Origin: Nitrospirota bacterium
Lineage (GTDB): Bacteria > Nitrospirota > Thermodesulfovibrionia > Thermodesulfovibrionales > JdFR-88
Assembly (NCBI GenBank): GCA_021825785.1
Contig: JAKAGP010000126.1
Coordinates: 1 to 6,143, forward strand
Length of the DNA: 6,143 nucleotides
Direction of reading: 5' to 3'
This document shows, in pieces, positions 1 through 5,597 of this stretch. A model generated the notes under the pieces. It had not been told where the DNA came from and did no database searches. It worked only from the letters and a program-made list of their open reading frames with translations. A program made the position numbers and the translations under genes. How positions within the stretch are numbered: the stretch's first letter is position 1; every line of letters begins with the position of its first letter.

Positions 1-799
1 GCTCCTCGAGCACCCTCAGGAGTTTTGACTGAAGCGAATGCCCCAATTCACCTATTTCATCGAGGAAGAGGGTCCCCGCCCCGGCCTCCTCGAACCTGCC
101 GATCCTCCTTGAGCAGGCCCCGGTGAAGGCTCCTTTCTCATAGCCGAAGAGCTCGGACTCAATAAGCTCCGCCGGTATGGCCGCGCAGTTGGCGGCGACA
201 AAGGGCAGGTCCCTTCTGACGCCTCCGTAGTGGATGGCCCTGGCGGCCAGCTCCTTGCCGGTGCCGGTCTCCCCGGTGATAAGTACGCTGCTTGCAGAAT
301 CACTTACCGACTCGATTATCCCCGAAACCCTCAGCATCCCGTCCGTCTTGCCGGTGAGATTCACCCGCCTGCGGCATCCCAGACTGATCTTCAGACGCTC
401 GATCTCATGTTTCAGCCGCCTTTGCTCAATCGCCCGTTCCAGCATTTTCTTCAGTTTCAGGAAATCCGGGGGCTTGACGAAATAATAAAAGGCCCCCTTT
501 ATAAGGGCCTGCACGGCGGACTCCACGGTCCCGTAGGCGGTAAGGAAAATGACGGGAACGCCCGGATGCCTTCTCATCACAAAATCGAAAAGCCCCATCC
601 CGTCCGTGCAAGGCATCCTGAGATCGGTGATCACCGCGTCGATGCTCTGCCTGTCCATTGTCTCCATCGCCTCCGAGCCGTCCGGCGAGGCAAACACATT
701 GTACCCCTCGGCGGACAAGATGGCCGACAGGACTTTCAGCGTATTCGGCTCGTCATCGGCGATGAGTATGTTGGCCTTGTTGGCGGTTCCAGTATCCAT
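1..799 (-). CDS. Sigma-54-dependent response regulator, NtrC/AtoC type (partial, C-terminus beyond left edge)
   Basis: A two-component activator that, once phosphorylated, would use ATP hydrolysis to open sigma-54 promoters. The frame runs from an ATG at 799 through 266 codons with no stop before the edge. Residues 9-125 form a receiver domain: acidic pair D15/D16, phospho-acceptor D59 (in TDLRMP), T87 (in FLTAYG) and K109 (in FVKPP). A helical linker (about 119-140) leads to an AAA+ sigma-54 interaction domain with Walker A GETGTGKE (176-183), the sigma-54-contacting GAFTGA loop (223-228) and Walker [10 protein letters not shown] (242-250). The rest of the AAA+ domain and the expected Fis-type DNA-binding domain lie outside. 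A GGGA sequence precedes the start by five bases. It begins 15 bases after the fusion gene's stop, so it is probably the last visible gene of that operon. The domain calls are secure; a role for it at the sigma-54 promoter near 5370 is inference. Confidence 0.95.
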   Translation of the reverse strand, partial: MDTGTANKANILIADDEPNTLKVLSAILSAEGYNVFASPDGSEAMETMDRQSIDAVITDLRMPCTDGMGLFDFVMRRHPGVPVIFLTAYGTVESAVQALIKGAFYYFVKPPDFLKLKKMLERAIEQRRLKHEIERLKISLGCRRRVNLTGKTDGMLRVSGIIESVSDSASSVLITGETGTGKELAARAIHYGGVRRDLPFVAANCAAIPAELIESELFGYEKGAFTGACSRRIGRFEEAGAGTLFLDEIGELGHSLQSKLLRVLEE

Positions 800-814
800 A
801 AAAATCCCGGCTGA

Positions 815-3502
815 TCAAATCAGGTTGATCTCCTCCGTTTTTGCAAGGATGCCCTGGAAATTGGGCACGGCCCTTCTGATGCAGTCGATCACATCGTCCG
901 CGGAAAGCGCGTGGACCGCATCTTCAAGCTCCTTCACCATCGCTTCAAGCTCCTCATTGGAAGGGACGCTGGAGACCGCCATCTTCAGCTTTTCATGGGA
1001 GGTGGGCAGTATGGTTTCGCTCGCGTCGAAGAGCTCCTCAAAGAGTTTTTCGCCCGGCCGCAGCCCGGAGAACTCTATTTTTATCTCCTTGTGGGGCACA
1101 AGGCCCGACAGTCTCACAAAATTCTCGGCCAGGTCCAGAATTTTCACCGGCTCACCCATATCGAGCACGAATATCTCGCCGCCCCGCCCCGATGCCCCGG
1201 CTATCAGCACCAGTTGCATCGCCTCCGGTATCAGCATAAAAAACCTTTTCACCTCGGGATGGGTGACCGTCAGCGGTCCGCCCTTGGCAAGCTGCTCCCT
1301 GAAGATGGGCACAACGCTGCCGTTTGTCCCCAGGACGTTGCCGAACCTCACCACGCTGAACCGGCTCCCGGAAAGACGGTTCATGGCTATGGTCAGGAAC
1401 TCGGCCAGGCGCTTTGTGGCTCCCATGACGCTGGTGGGGTTCACGGCCTTGTCCGTCGATATGGCGACAAAGCTCTCAACACCGTGGCGGTCCGCCGCGT
1501 GGAGGAGATTCCTTGTGCCAAGGACGTTGTTTTTCACCGCCTCCACCACGTTCGATTCCATCAGCGGCACGTGCTTGTACGCCGCGGCGTGGAAGACTAT
1601 CTGGGGATTATGCCTGGAAAACAGGTATTCAATGTAAAGGGGGTCCTGTATGTCGCCCACGGCGCTTGTCAGGGCCGCGCACGCGGCCCCCCCGCGTCTG
1701 AGCTCCATGTCTATGTGGAAAAGGTTGTTTTCGTATCTGTCCAGAAGCACAAGGCGGCCCGGATTGTACTTCATTATCTGCCTGGACAGCTCGGAGCCGA
1801 TTGAGCCGCCAGCCCCCGTCACAAACACGGATTTGCCTTCAATGAACTCCCTGACGGATTTTATATCGGCCCGGACGGGTTCTCTCTGCAGGAGGTCCTC
1901 GAGGGAGAGCGGTTTTATACGCGAAAAAACGTATTGCTTCTGGAGGGCGGATACGAGATTCTCCTCCTGGATAAGACCAAGTCCGATGAGTTTGGAGCCG
2001 AGTTTGCCGCCCTCAGCCCTCTGAAGCGACAGGCCCATCGCGAGTTGGGAATGGGTGATGTGGCCCGCGTCGATCAGCACCTGGCCTATCCTGGGGGCTA
2101 TCGAGACGTCCCCGTTCAGGATGTCCTCCATAACGGGCAGCTTCTTTACCGGGATATTGAAGGGCTTGGAAAGCTCGTATATCCTTTTCAGGGCATCGGG
2201 GCCGCAGGGAAACGAGACCAGAATCTCGTCCGGCAGGTGCTTCCTGATGAGGTCGGGAAGGTGCTCCTTTGGCCCGAGAATCGGCACGCCGTGGATGGAG
2301 AGTCCCCTTTTGTACCTGTCATCGTCGATAAAGCCGACGGGTTCGTAGGAATTCCTGTGCCCGTTTGTCTTCATCTGCCTCACGGCGATCTCTCCGGCGT
2401 CGCCGGCGCCAACTATAAAGACCTTCTTCTGCGGGCTTTCGGCGCTCATATACTCGTTGAATATCCTGATCATGAGCCTCATGCCACCGGACAACGACAC
2501 GAACACCAGGAAATCTATGATGTAAATGGAGCGCGGATATCCCCTGTCCCCGAAAATGAAAACGACCGCGGCCATGAAGAGCGCGTTTCCGGCGGCCGAG
2601 GTCCAGAGGATATCCACCAGGTCCTTTATCCCGGCATACCGCCACAGACTCTTATAAAGGCCCGCCCGCAAATAAAAGAAGAGCCTTATGGCAAGCAGGA
2701 GCGGGATATAGGTGAGAAATTGGGCCACGTTCACAGGCGACAGAAGAGACTCGAACCTCAGAATAAATGCAAGATAGTTTGCCGTGACCGTTTGAACGAG
2801 CAGGGTCATGGCGAACACCAGGCGCCTTCGCCTTATTATGAAATCCCTCACGGGACTGTAAATGGACGTGGTGAAAGGTCTTCCATCCTTGCCTGGCCCG
2901 TCCGTCCGCCCTGCCCGTACCCAGCTTCTGAACACTGTCCCCGTAATGATCCCGAGGTCTTTCAAGGTCCCGGCGTTGCTGAGGTATTGTTTTGAAATCC
3001 TGATCTTCTCCGGGAGTATTTTCTTGATATAGATTTCCTCTCCGCCGGAGGAAAGCGGCAGCGCGTCCTCCTCCTGCATGAAACAGACGGATGCAGGGTC
3101 CGTCATGCCCGGCCGGACGGCCAGCAGGGTCTTGTAATCATCGCGAAAAAGCTCAATATACTTCCTCACTTCCGGCCTGGGCCCGACGAAGCTCATCTCC
3201 CCCTTGAGGATATTTATCAGCTGCGGCAGCTCATCGAGCTTGTACTTCCTCAAAAAACTCCCGAGCGGCGTGACCCTCACGTCGCCCTTTGACGTAACGA
3301 GCGGCCCCTCCGCCTGGGCGCCGTCCCTCATGGTGCGGAATTTGTAGATTGAGAAGGGCGTGAAATTCATGCCCATCCTCTCCTGCCGGAAGAAAACCGG
3401 GCCCTCGGAGCTCCATTTCACAGCCAGGGCGATAACGGCAAGCAGGGGCGCAAAGGCAACAAGGCCAAACAGGGAAAAAAGGATGTCAATCGCACGCTTC
3501 AT
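815..3502 (-). CDS. Fused phosphoglycosyl transferase / membrane NDP-HexNAc 4,6-dehydratase with inserted MshEN domain
   Basis: An 895-residue inner-membrane protein joining two steps of glycan initiation. Residues 1-200 are a monotopic phosphoglycosyl transferase (PglC/WcaJ-core type): N-terminal membrane helix about 5-29, KFRTM 54-58, catalytic Asp-Glu D90/E91, GPRPE 107-111 and RPGMT 130-134. It would move a phospho-sugar from a UDP-sugar to undecaprenyl phosphate. After a polar linker (about 196-218) comes a CapD/WbpM/PglF-type protein: four membrane helices (about 228-250, 262-283, 297-318, 328-348), Rossmann domain with GAGDAG (365-370), MshEN insert (471-523), then an SDR dehydratase with GAGGSIGSE (563-571), STDKAVNPT (682-690), M693 and K697. 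Met in place of the catalytic Tyr is normal for the long WbpM branch, whose known members act on UDP-GlcNAc. An in-frame ATG at 3619 would overlap the upstream gene by 112 bases. The ATG at 3502 is chosen because MKRAIDILFS is the usual transferase N-terminus and an AGGTGAGG ribosome site precedes it. The exact sugar is unknown. Confidence 0.93.
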   Translation of the reverse strand: MKRAIDILFSLFGLVAFAPLLAVIALAVKWSSEGPVFFRQERMGMNFTPFSIYKFRTMRDGAQAEGPLVTSKGDVRVTPLGSFLRKYKLDELPQLINILKGEMSFVGPRPEVRKYIELFRDDYKTLLAVRPGMTDPASVCFMQEEDALPLSSGGEEIYIKKILPEKIRISKQYLSNAGTLKDLGIITGTVFRSWVRAGRTDGPGKDGRPFTTSIYSPVRDFIIRRRRLVFAMTLLVQTVTANYLAFILRFESLLSPVNVAQFLTYIPLLLAIRLFFYLRAGLYKSLWRYAGIKDLVDILWTSAAGNALFMAAVVFIFGDRGYPRSIYIIDFLVFVSLSGGMRLMIRIFNEYMSAESPQKKVFIVGAGDAGEIAVRQMKTNGHRNSYEPVGFIDDDRYKRGLSIHGVPILGPKEHLPDLIRKHLPDEILVSFPCGPDALKRIYELSKPFNIPVKKLPVMEDILNGDVSIAPRIGQVLIDAGHITHSQLAMGLSLQRAEGGKLGSKLIGLGLIQEENLVSALQKQYVFSRIKPLSLEDLLQREPVRADIKSVREFIEGKSVFVTGAGGSIGSELSRQIMKYNPGRLVLLDRYENNLFHIDMELRRGGAACAALTSAVGDIQDPLYIEYLFSRHNPQIVFHAAAYKHVPLMESNVVEAVKNNVLGTRNLLHAADRHGVESFVAISTDKAVNPTSVMGATKRLAEFLTIAMNRLSGSRFSVVRFGNVLGTNGSVVPIFREQLAKGGPLTVTHPEVKRFFMLIPEAMQLVLIAGASGRGGEIFVLDMGEPVKILDLAENFVRLSGLVPHKEIKIEFSGLRPGEKLFEELFDASETILPTSHEKLKMAVSSVPSNEELEAMVKELEDAVHALSADDVIDCIRRAVPNFQGILAKTEEINLI
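1934..2092 (-). other. MshEN-like c-di-GMP-binding domain (two 24-residue motifs) inserted in the dehydratase
   Basis: Residues 471-523 of the fusion protein. Motif I (471-494) has R471, G473, L476, I477, G480, I482, L487, L491 and Q494. Motif II (500-523) has K500, L501, G502, L505, I506, G509, L510, I511, L516, L520 and Q523. The spacer is exactly five residues (RAEGG). This matches the established MshEN pattern RLGxx(L/V/I)2xxG(L/V/I)2x4LxxxLxxQ, repeated with a five-residue gap, which binds c-di-GMP in MshE-type ATPases. Departures are I472 for Leu and H481 for a hydrophobic residue in motif I, and Lys for Arg at the start of motif II. In ordinary CapD/WbpM proteins the Rossmann domain runs almost directly into the 'EDLLxREPV' linker (here 535-543), so this is an extra domain. 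Ligand binding itself is inferred from the motif. Confidence 0.85.
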
Positions 3503-3507
3503 AAACC

Positions 3508-4659
3508 TCACCTTTTGAACTTTCTGGCCAGATGAGTCACCACCTCGATTACTCCGGAGACCTCCTCCTCCATCATCCCGGGATATATGGGAAGCGAGAC
3601 GATGCGCCCGAACACCCATTCGGATGCGGGGTATTCATGCAGCCTGCAGCCGTATTTGTTCTTGTAGTAGGGGTGCCTGTAGAGAGGGATGAAATGGACA
3701 GACGCGCCAATTCCCCTTTTCGACAGCTCCTCGATGAAACGGTCCCTGCCGATCTTCAGGCTCTCCAGGTTCAGTTTCAGGCAGTAGAGGTGCCAGGCGC
3801 TTTCCCTGTCTGGCTTGACAAACGGCGTTATAAGCTCCTCCATCGCGCTGAAGGCCTCGTTGTATCTGGCGGCGATCTCCCTCCTCGCCTGCCACATCCA
3901 TTCCAGTTTTGCGAGCTGCGCAAGACCGAGGGCCGCCTGGACATCTGTCATGTTGTACTTCCATCCGGCGTCTATGACCTCGTATCGCCATGTGCCGCTT
4001 TTTGTATATCTCTTCCAGGCGTCCCTGGAGATCCCGTGCATCCTCAGCACCCGCATCGTCTCGGCCCACCGCTCGTCGTTCGTGACCGCCATCCCCCCTT
4101 CCCCTGTACAAAGGGTTTTTGTTGCGTAGAAGCTGAAGCATGTGATATCGCCCAGGCCGCCGACCTTTTTGTACCTGTACCATGCCGGCAGGGCATGGGC
4201 CGCGTCCTCGATCACATGCACCCGGCGCGCCTTAGCGATCTCCAGTATCTCGTCCATGTCACAGGGCTGGCCCGCATAGTGCACGGGGATTATGGCCTTT
4301 GTCCGTCCAGTGATGCGGCTTTCGAGCTTGTTCAAGTCGATATTGGAGGTCCCGGTCTCTATGTCGGCGAAGACGGGCCTGGCGTTGAAATAGCTGATCA
4401 CCTCCGAGGTGGCCGTAAACGTCATGGCGGGCACGATTACCTCGTCGCCCTCCTGCAGACCGATGGCCCGGAGCGCCAGGTGGAGGCAGGCGGTGCAGGA
4501 GTTCATCGAGACGGCATGCCCGGACTCCACATACCCCGCAAACCTGTTTTCGAATTCGATCGTCTTGGGGCCCATAGTGAGCCAGCCGGACCTGATGGCC
4601 TTTACAACGGCTGCTATCTCTTCATCTGTTATGTAGGGCTTGTGGAATGGGATTTCCAT
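3508..4659 (-). CDS. DegT/DnrJ/EryC1/StrS-family PLP-dependent sugar-nucleotide aminotransferase
   Basis: A cytoplasmic 383-residue enzyme of usual length for the family. It would transfer an amino group, usually from glutamate, to a keto-sugar nucleotide. The PLP lysine is K181, in SFYATKTLCTGEGGM (176-190). D152 in EDAAHA (151-156) should contact the pyridine nitrogen, and NSCTACLH (53-60) forms the phosphate-binding region. The N-terminus (PFHKPYIT, then SGWLTMGPKT at 24-33) is typical. The start at 4659 has GGAGG ten bases upstream. Its TGA stop is part of the ribosome site of the fusion gene, whose ATG follows after five bases, so the two are probably translationally coupled. The partner dehydratase makes a 4-keto-6-deoxy sugar, so a PglE- or PseC-like 4-aminotransferase making a UDP-4-amino-4,6-dideoxy sugar is the best guess. 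The regiochemistry (C4 or C3) cannot be read from sequence alone. Confidence 0.92.
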   Translation of the reverse strand: MEIPFHKPYITDEEIAAVVKAIRSGWLTMGPKTIEFENRFAGYVESGHAVSMNSCTACLHLALRAIGLQEGDEVIVPAMTFTATSEVISYFNARPVFADIETGTSNIDLNKLESRITGRTKAIIPVHYAGQPCDMDEILEIAKARRVHVIEDAAHALPAWYRYKKVGGLGDITCFSFYATKTLCTGEGGMAVTNDERWAETMRVLRMHGISRDAWKRYTKSGTWRYEVIDAGWKYNMTDVQAALGLAQLAKLEWMWQARREIAARYNEAFSAMEELITPFVKPDRESAWHLYCLKLNLESLKIGRDRFIEELSKRGIGASVHFIPLYRHPYYKNKYGCRLHEYPASEWVFGRIVSLPIYPGMMEEEVSGVIEVVTHLARKFKR

Positions 4660-4689
4660 GCGGGCTTTTCCTCCAGATGATATAGCTGA

Positions 4690-4720
4690 TCCCAGTGCTT
4701 CGCCTTTCCGGTTACAGGGA
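4690..4720 (-). other. Predicted RNA hairpin, upstream of the aminotransferase
   Basis: In the transcript sense the arms are TCCCTGT and ACTGGGA, which pair over seven positions with one U-U mismatch around a 17-base loop. No T-run follows, so it is not a terminator. The stem is short and could be chance. Confidence 0.35.
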
Positions 4721-4735
4721 ATGTTTTTCGGCTTT

Positions 4736-4781
4736 AGTCCTGCAAAAGAAATTTGGGCAGCGTGACTGAGCTTTGAGGACT
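4736..4781 (-). other. Predicted RNA hairpin in the leader, ten paired bases with one bulge
   Basis: In the transcript sense AGTCCTCAAA pairs with TTTGCAGGACT, ten base pairs interrupted by one bulged C, closing a 25-base loop. No T-run follows the 3' arm, so intrinsic termination is unlikely. It could be a pause, riboswitch-like or protein-binding structure. It does not match a riboswitch class I can recognise. Confidence 0.45.
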
Positions 4782-4788
4782 GCGGCTT

Positions 4789-4818
4789 CCGGGGAAAAAA
4801 TTCAAAAAAATTTTCCGG
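4789..4818. repeat. Imperfect A/T-rich inverted repeat just after the NusG-like gene
   Basis: CCGG-GG-AAAA at 4789-4798 and TTTTCCGG at 4811-4818 are inverted copies apart from a two-base bulge, with A and T runs between them. In the minus-strand sense the T-run (4810-4804) lies inside the loop rather than after the stem, so it is not a standard terminator. It may attenuate or pause transcription, or be chance low complexity. Confidence 0.35.
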
Positions 4819-4822
4819 CTGT

Positions 4823-5332
4823 CTAAACCATCTCGATATCCTCGGCCGGGACCTTTACCCCTATGCTCCTGCCAAGGATATCTATGTTAACGATGAGCAT
4901 ATAGCAGTCTTCTTTCTTGACTATAACGCCAGAGGCCCCGCTTAGCGGCCCCCTCATGACCATCACCCGCACGCCTTCCTTCAGGGCGGGATAGATGTCC
5001 AGGCCGCTGCCCTTTTCCACCATGAGCTTCAGGGAATCGATCTCGTTGTCGGGCACGGCAAGAGGCACTCCCTGTTGCCCCGAGACCAGGCTTACCACCC
5101 CCCTGGCCTTCAGGACGTTGACAAACTCCGAGGGATTCGGATTAACACGCACAAACAGATATCCGGGGAAGAGAGGAAATTCCACCACCTTTTTGCGGTC
5201 CTTCCACTGCCGGTTCCTTTTGATGAGGGGCAGATACGACTCCACCCCCTTTTTTTGAAGCTGGCCGTAGGCCACGCCCTCGTGTCTTGATCTCACGTAT
5301 ATGGCGTACCATTTGAACCCGGCGGCTCCCAT
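4823..5332 (-). CDS. Specialised NusG paralogue (RfaH/UpxY/LoaP-like antiterminator)
   Basis: A transcription elongation factor expected to bind RNA polymerase and suppress pausing or termination in a particular operon. From M1 at 5332 it is 169 residues: an NGN domain (about 6-112) beginning FKWYAIYVRSRHE and carrying FPLFPGYLFVRV (52-63), the family's polymerase-binding signature, then a KOW domain (about 117-169) with GVRVMVMRGPLSGASG (120-135). Housekeeping nusG normally sits with secE and ribosomal protein genes. Here the neighbours are glycan genes, which points to the operon-specific class. Start choice: an in-frame ATG at 5374 lies inside the sigma-54 promoter and cannot be used from it; the ATG at 5350 would be at the very 5' end of the RNA; the ATG at 5332 has GGATGA ten bases upstream. 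Start confidence is moderate; the family call is strong. Confidence 0.9.
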   Translation of the reverse strand: MGAAGFKWYAIYVRSRHEGVAYGQLQKKGVESYLPLIKRNRQWKDRKKVVEFPLFPGYLFVRVNPNPSEFVNVLKARGVVSLVSGQQGVPLAVPDNEIDSLKLMVEKGSGLDIYPALKEGVRVMVMRGPLSGASGVIVKKEDCYMLIVNIDILGRSIGVKVPAEDIEMV

Positions 5333-5360
5333 GACGGTTTTTTCATCCATGATATTTGAA

Positions 5361-5378
5361 ATTGCAATTGGCATGCCA
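5361..5378 (-). promoter_or_regulatory. Sigma-54 (RpoN) -24/-12 promoter for the NusG-like gene and following operon
   Basis: On the minus strand TGGCATG-CCAA-TTGCAAT fits the consensus TGGCACG-N4-TTGCW with one change (C to T). The invariant GG is at 5377/5376 and GC at 5365/5364, with the required 12-base separation. This predicts a transcription start near 5353-5352, about 20 bases before the chosen ATG at 5332. A sigma-54 activator gene in the same gene set supports it. Confidence 0.8.
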
Positions 5379-5381
5379 GCC

Positions 5382-5401
5382 GTATATAAAAAGCCATATA
5401 C
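5382..5401. repeat. Short inverted repeat next to the sigma-54 promoter
   Basis: GTATAT (5382-5387) and ATATAC (5396-5401) are perfect inverted arms around eight bases, ending three bases upstream of the -24 element. It could bind a regulator or bending protein, but it is short and A/T-rich, so chance is quite possible. Confidence 0.3.
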
Positions 5402-5424
5402 CCGGGAAAATGACGGCTAAGCGG

Positions 5425-5447
5425 TTGAAATCCTTTCAAGTTTCAAG
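5425..5447. promoter_or_regulatory. Candidate upstream activator site: TTGAAA-tcc-TTTCAA plus a TTTCAAG repeat
   Basis: A perfect inverted repeat, TTGAAA / TTTCAA with a three-base spacer (5425-5439), is followed by a direct copy of TTTCAAG (5441-5447). It lies about 70-95 bases upstream of the predicted start, a usual distance for enhancer-like sites of sigma-54 activators. No known consensus is matched, and the link to the regulator at 1-799 is inference. Confidence 0.4.
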
Positions 5448-5597
5448 CTTCCGAAAAAGGCGGAGCGGCAATGGCATCGCTTCATCTTTTCAGGCACGGG
5501 GCCGTCACATTTCAGCCTGTCCCCTGCAGAAACAGAATGTTTATTACAGATACATTATTTTTTGAAGATTTGTGTGCAAAAAGGAAACAGAAAGGGG

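Larger units (their letters stand above)
4660..4822 (-). other. Leader-like gap between the NusG paralogue and the aminotransferase
   Basis: These 163 bases contain no convincing gene and no classical terminator (GC-rich stem followed directly by a T-run in the minus-strand sense). Read as RNA on the minus strand they contain, in order, an A/T-rich imperfect inverted repeat, a long-armed hairpin and a shorter hairpin, then the GGAGG site of the aminotransferase. Specialised NusG proteins often act on structured leaders of polysaccharide operons, so the gap is a natural place for a recruitment or pause site. That link is inferred from position only. Confidence 0.5.
5333..5597 (-). other. Regulatory gap between the kinase and the NusG-like gene
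   Basis: These 265 bases hold the sigma-54 promoter and possible activator sites in their left half. The right half (about 5450-5597) is partly A/T-rich. I see no convincing gene there on either strand and no clear hairpin-plus-T-run terminator for the kinase gene, so read-through from the kinase into the operon remains possible. Confidence 0.6.

Noticed and set aside
1413..1424. Met in place of the catalytic Tyr in the dehydratase (M693, MGATK)
   Set aside because: It looks like a broken active site, but Met at this position is established as normal in the long WbpM-type branch, so it is not a defect.
549..2995. Several long plus-strand open frames, such as those at 549-1637, 911-1804 and 1934-2995
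   Set aside because: They lie opposite clearly identified minus-strand genes and their translations show no recognisable domains. High GC at the third codon position explains the absence of stops.
3503..3619. A 39-residue N-terminal extension of the fusion protein starting at 3619
   Set aside because: It overlaps the aminotransferase coding end, has low-complexity Gly/Arg/Ser content, and a good ribosome site precedes the family-typical start at 3502.
3532..4680. A 382-codon plus-strand open frame
   Set aside because: It mirrors the aminotransferase gene, which has its catalytic lysine and full family length on the minus strand.
4755..4766. GGGCAGCGTGAC, resembling part of the RfaH ops element
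   Set aside because: It is on the plus strand, while the non-template strand of this operon is the minus strand, and the match is only partial.
4660..4822. A c-di-GMP (GEMM) riboswitch in the leader, tempting because of the MshEN domain
   Set aside because: The conserved GEMM core could not be aligned to the sequence, and the hairpins do not form the expected paired-helix layout.
5379..5597. Short minus-strand frame of about 22 codons and plus-strand frames in the gap
   Set aside because: There is no convincing ribosome site, length or composition to support a gene.
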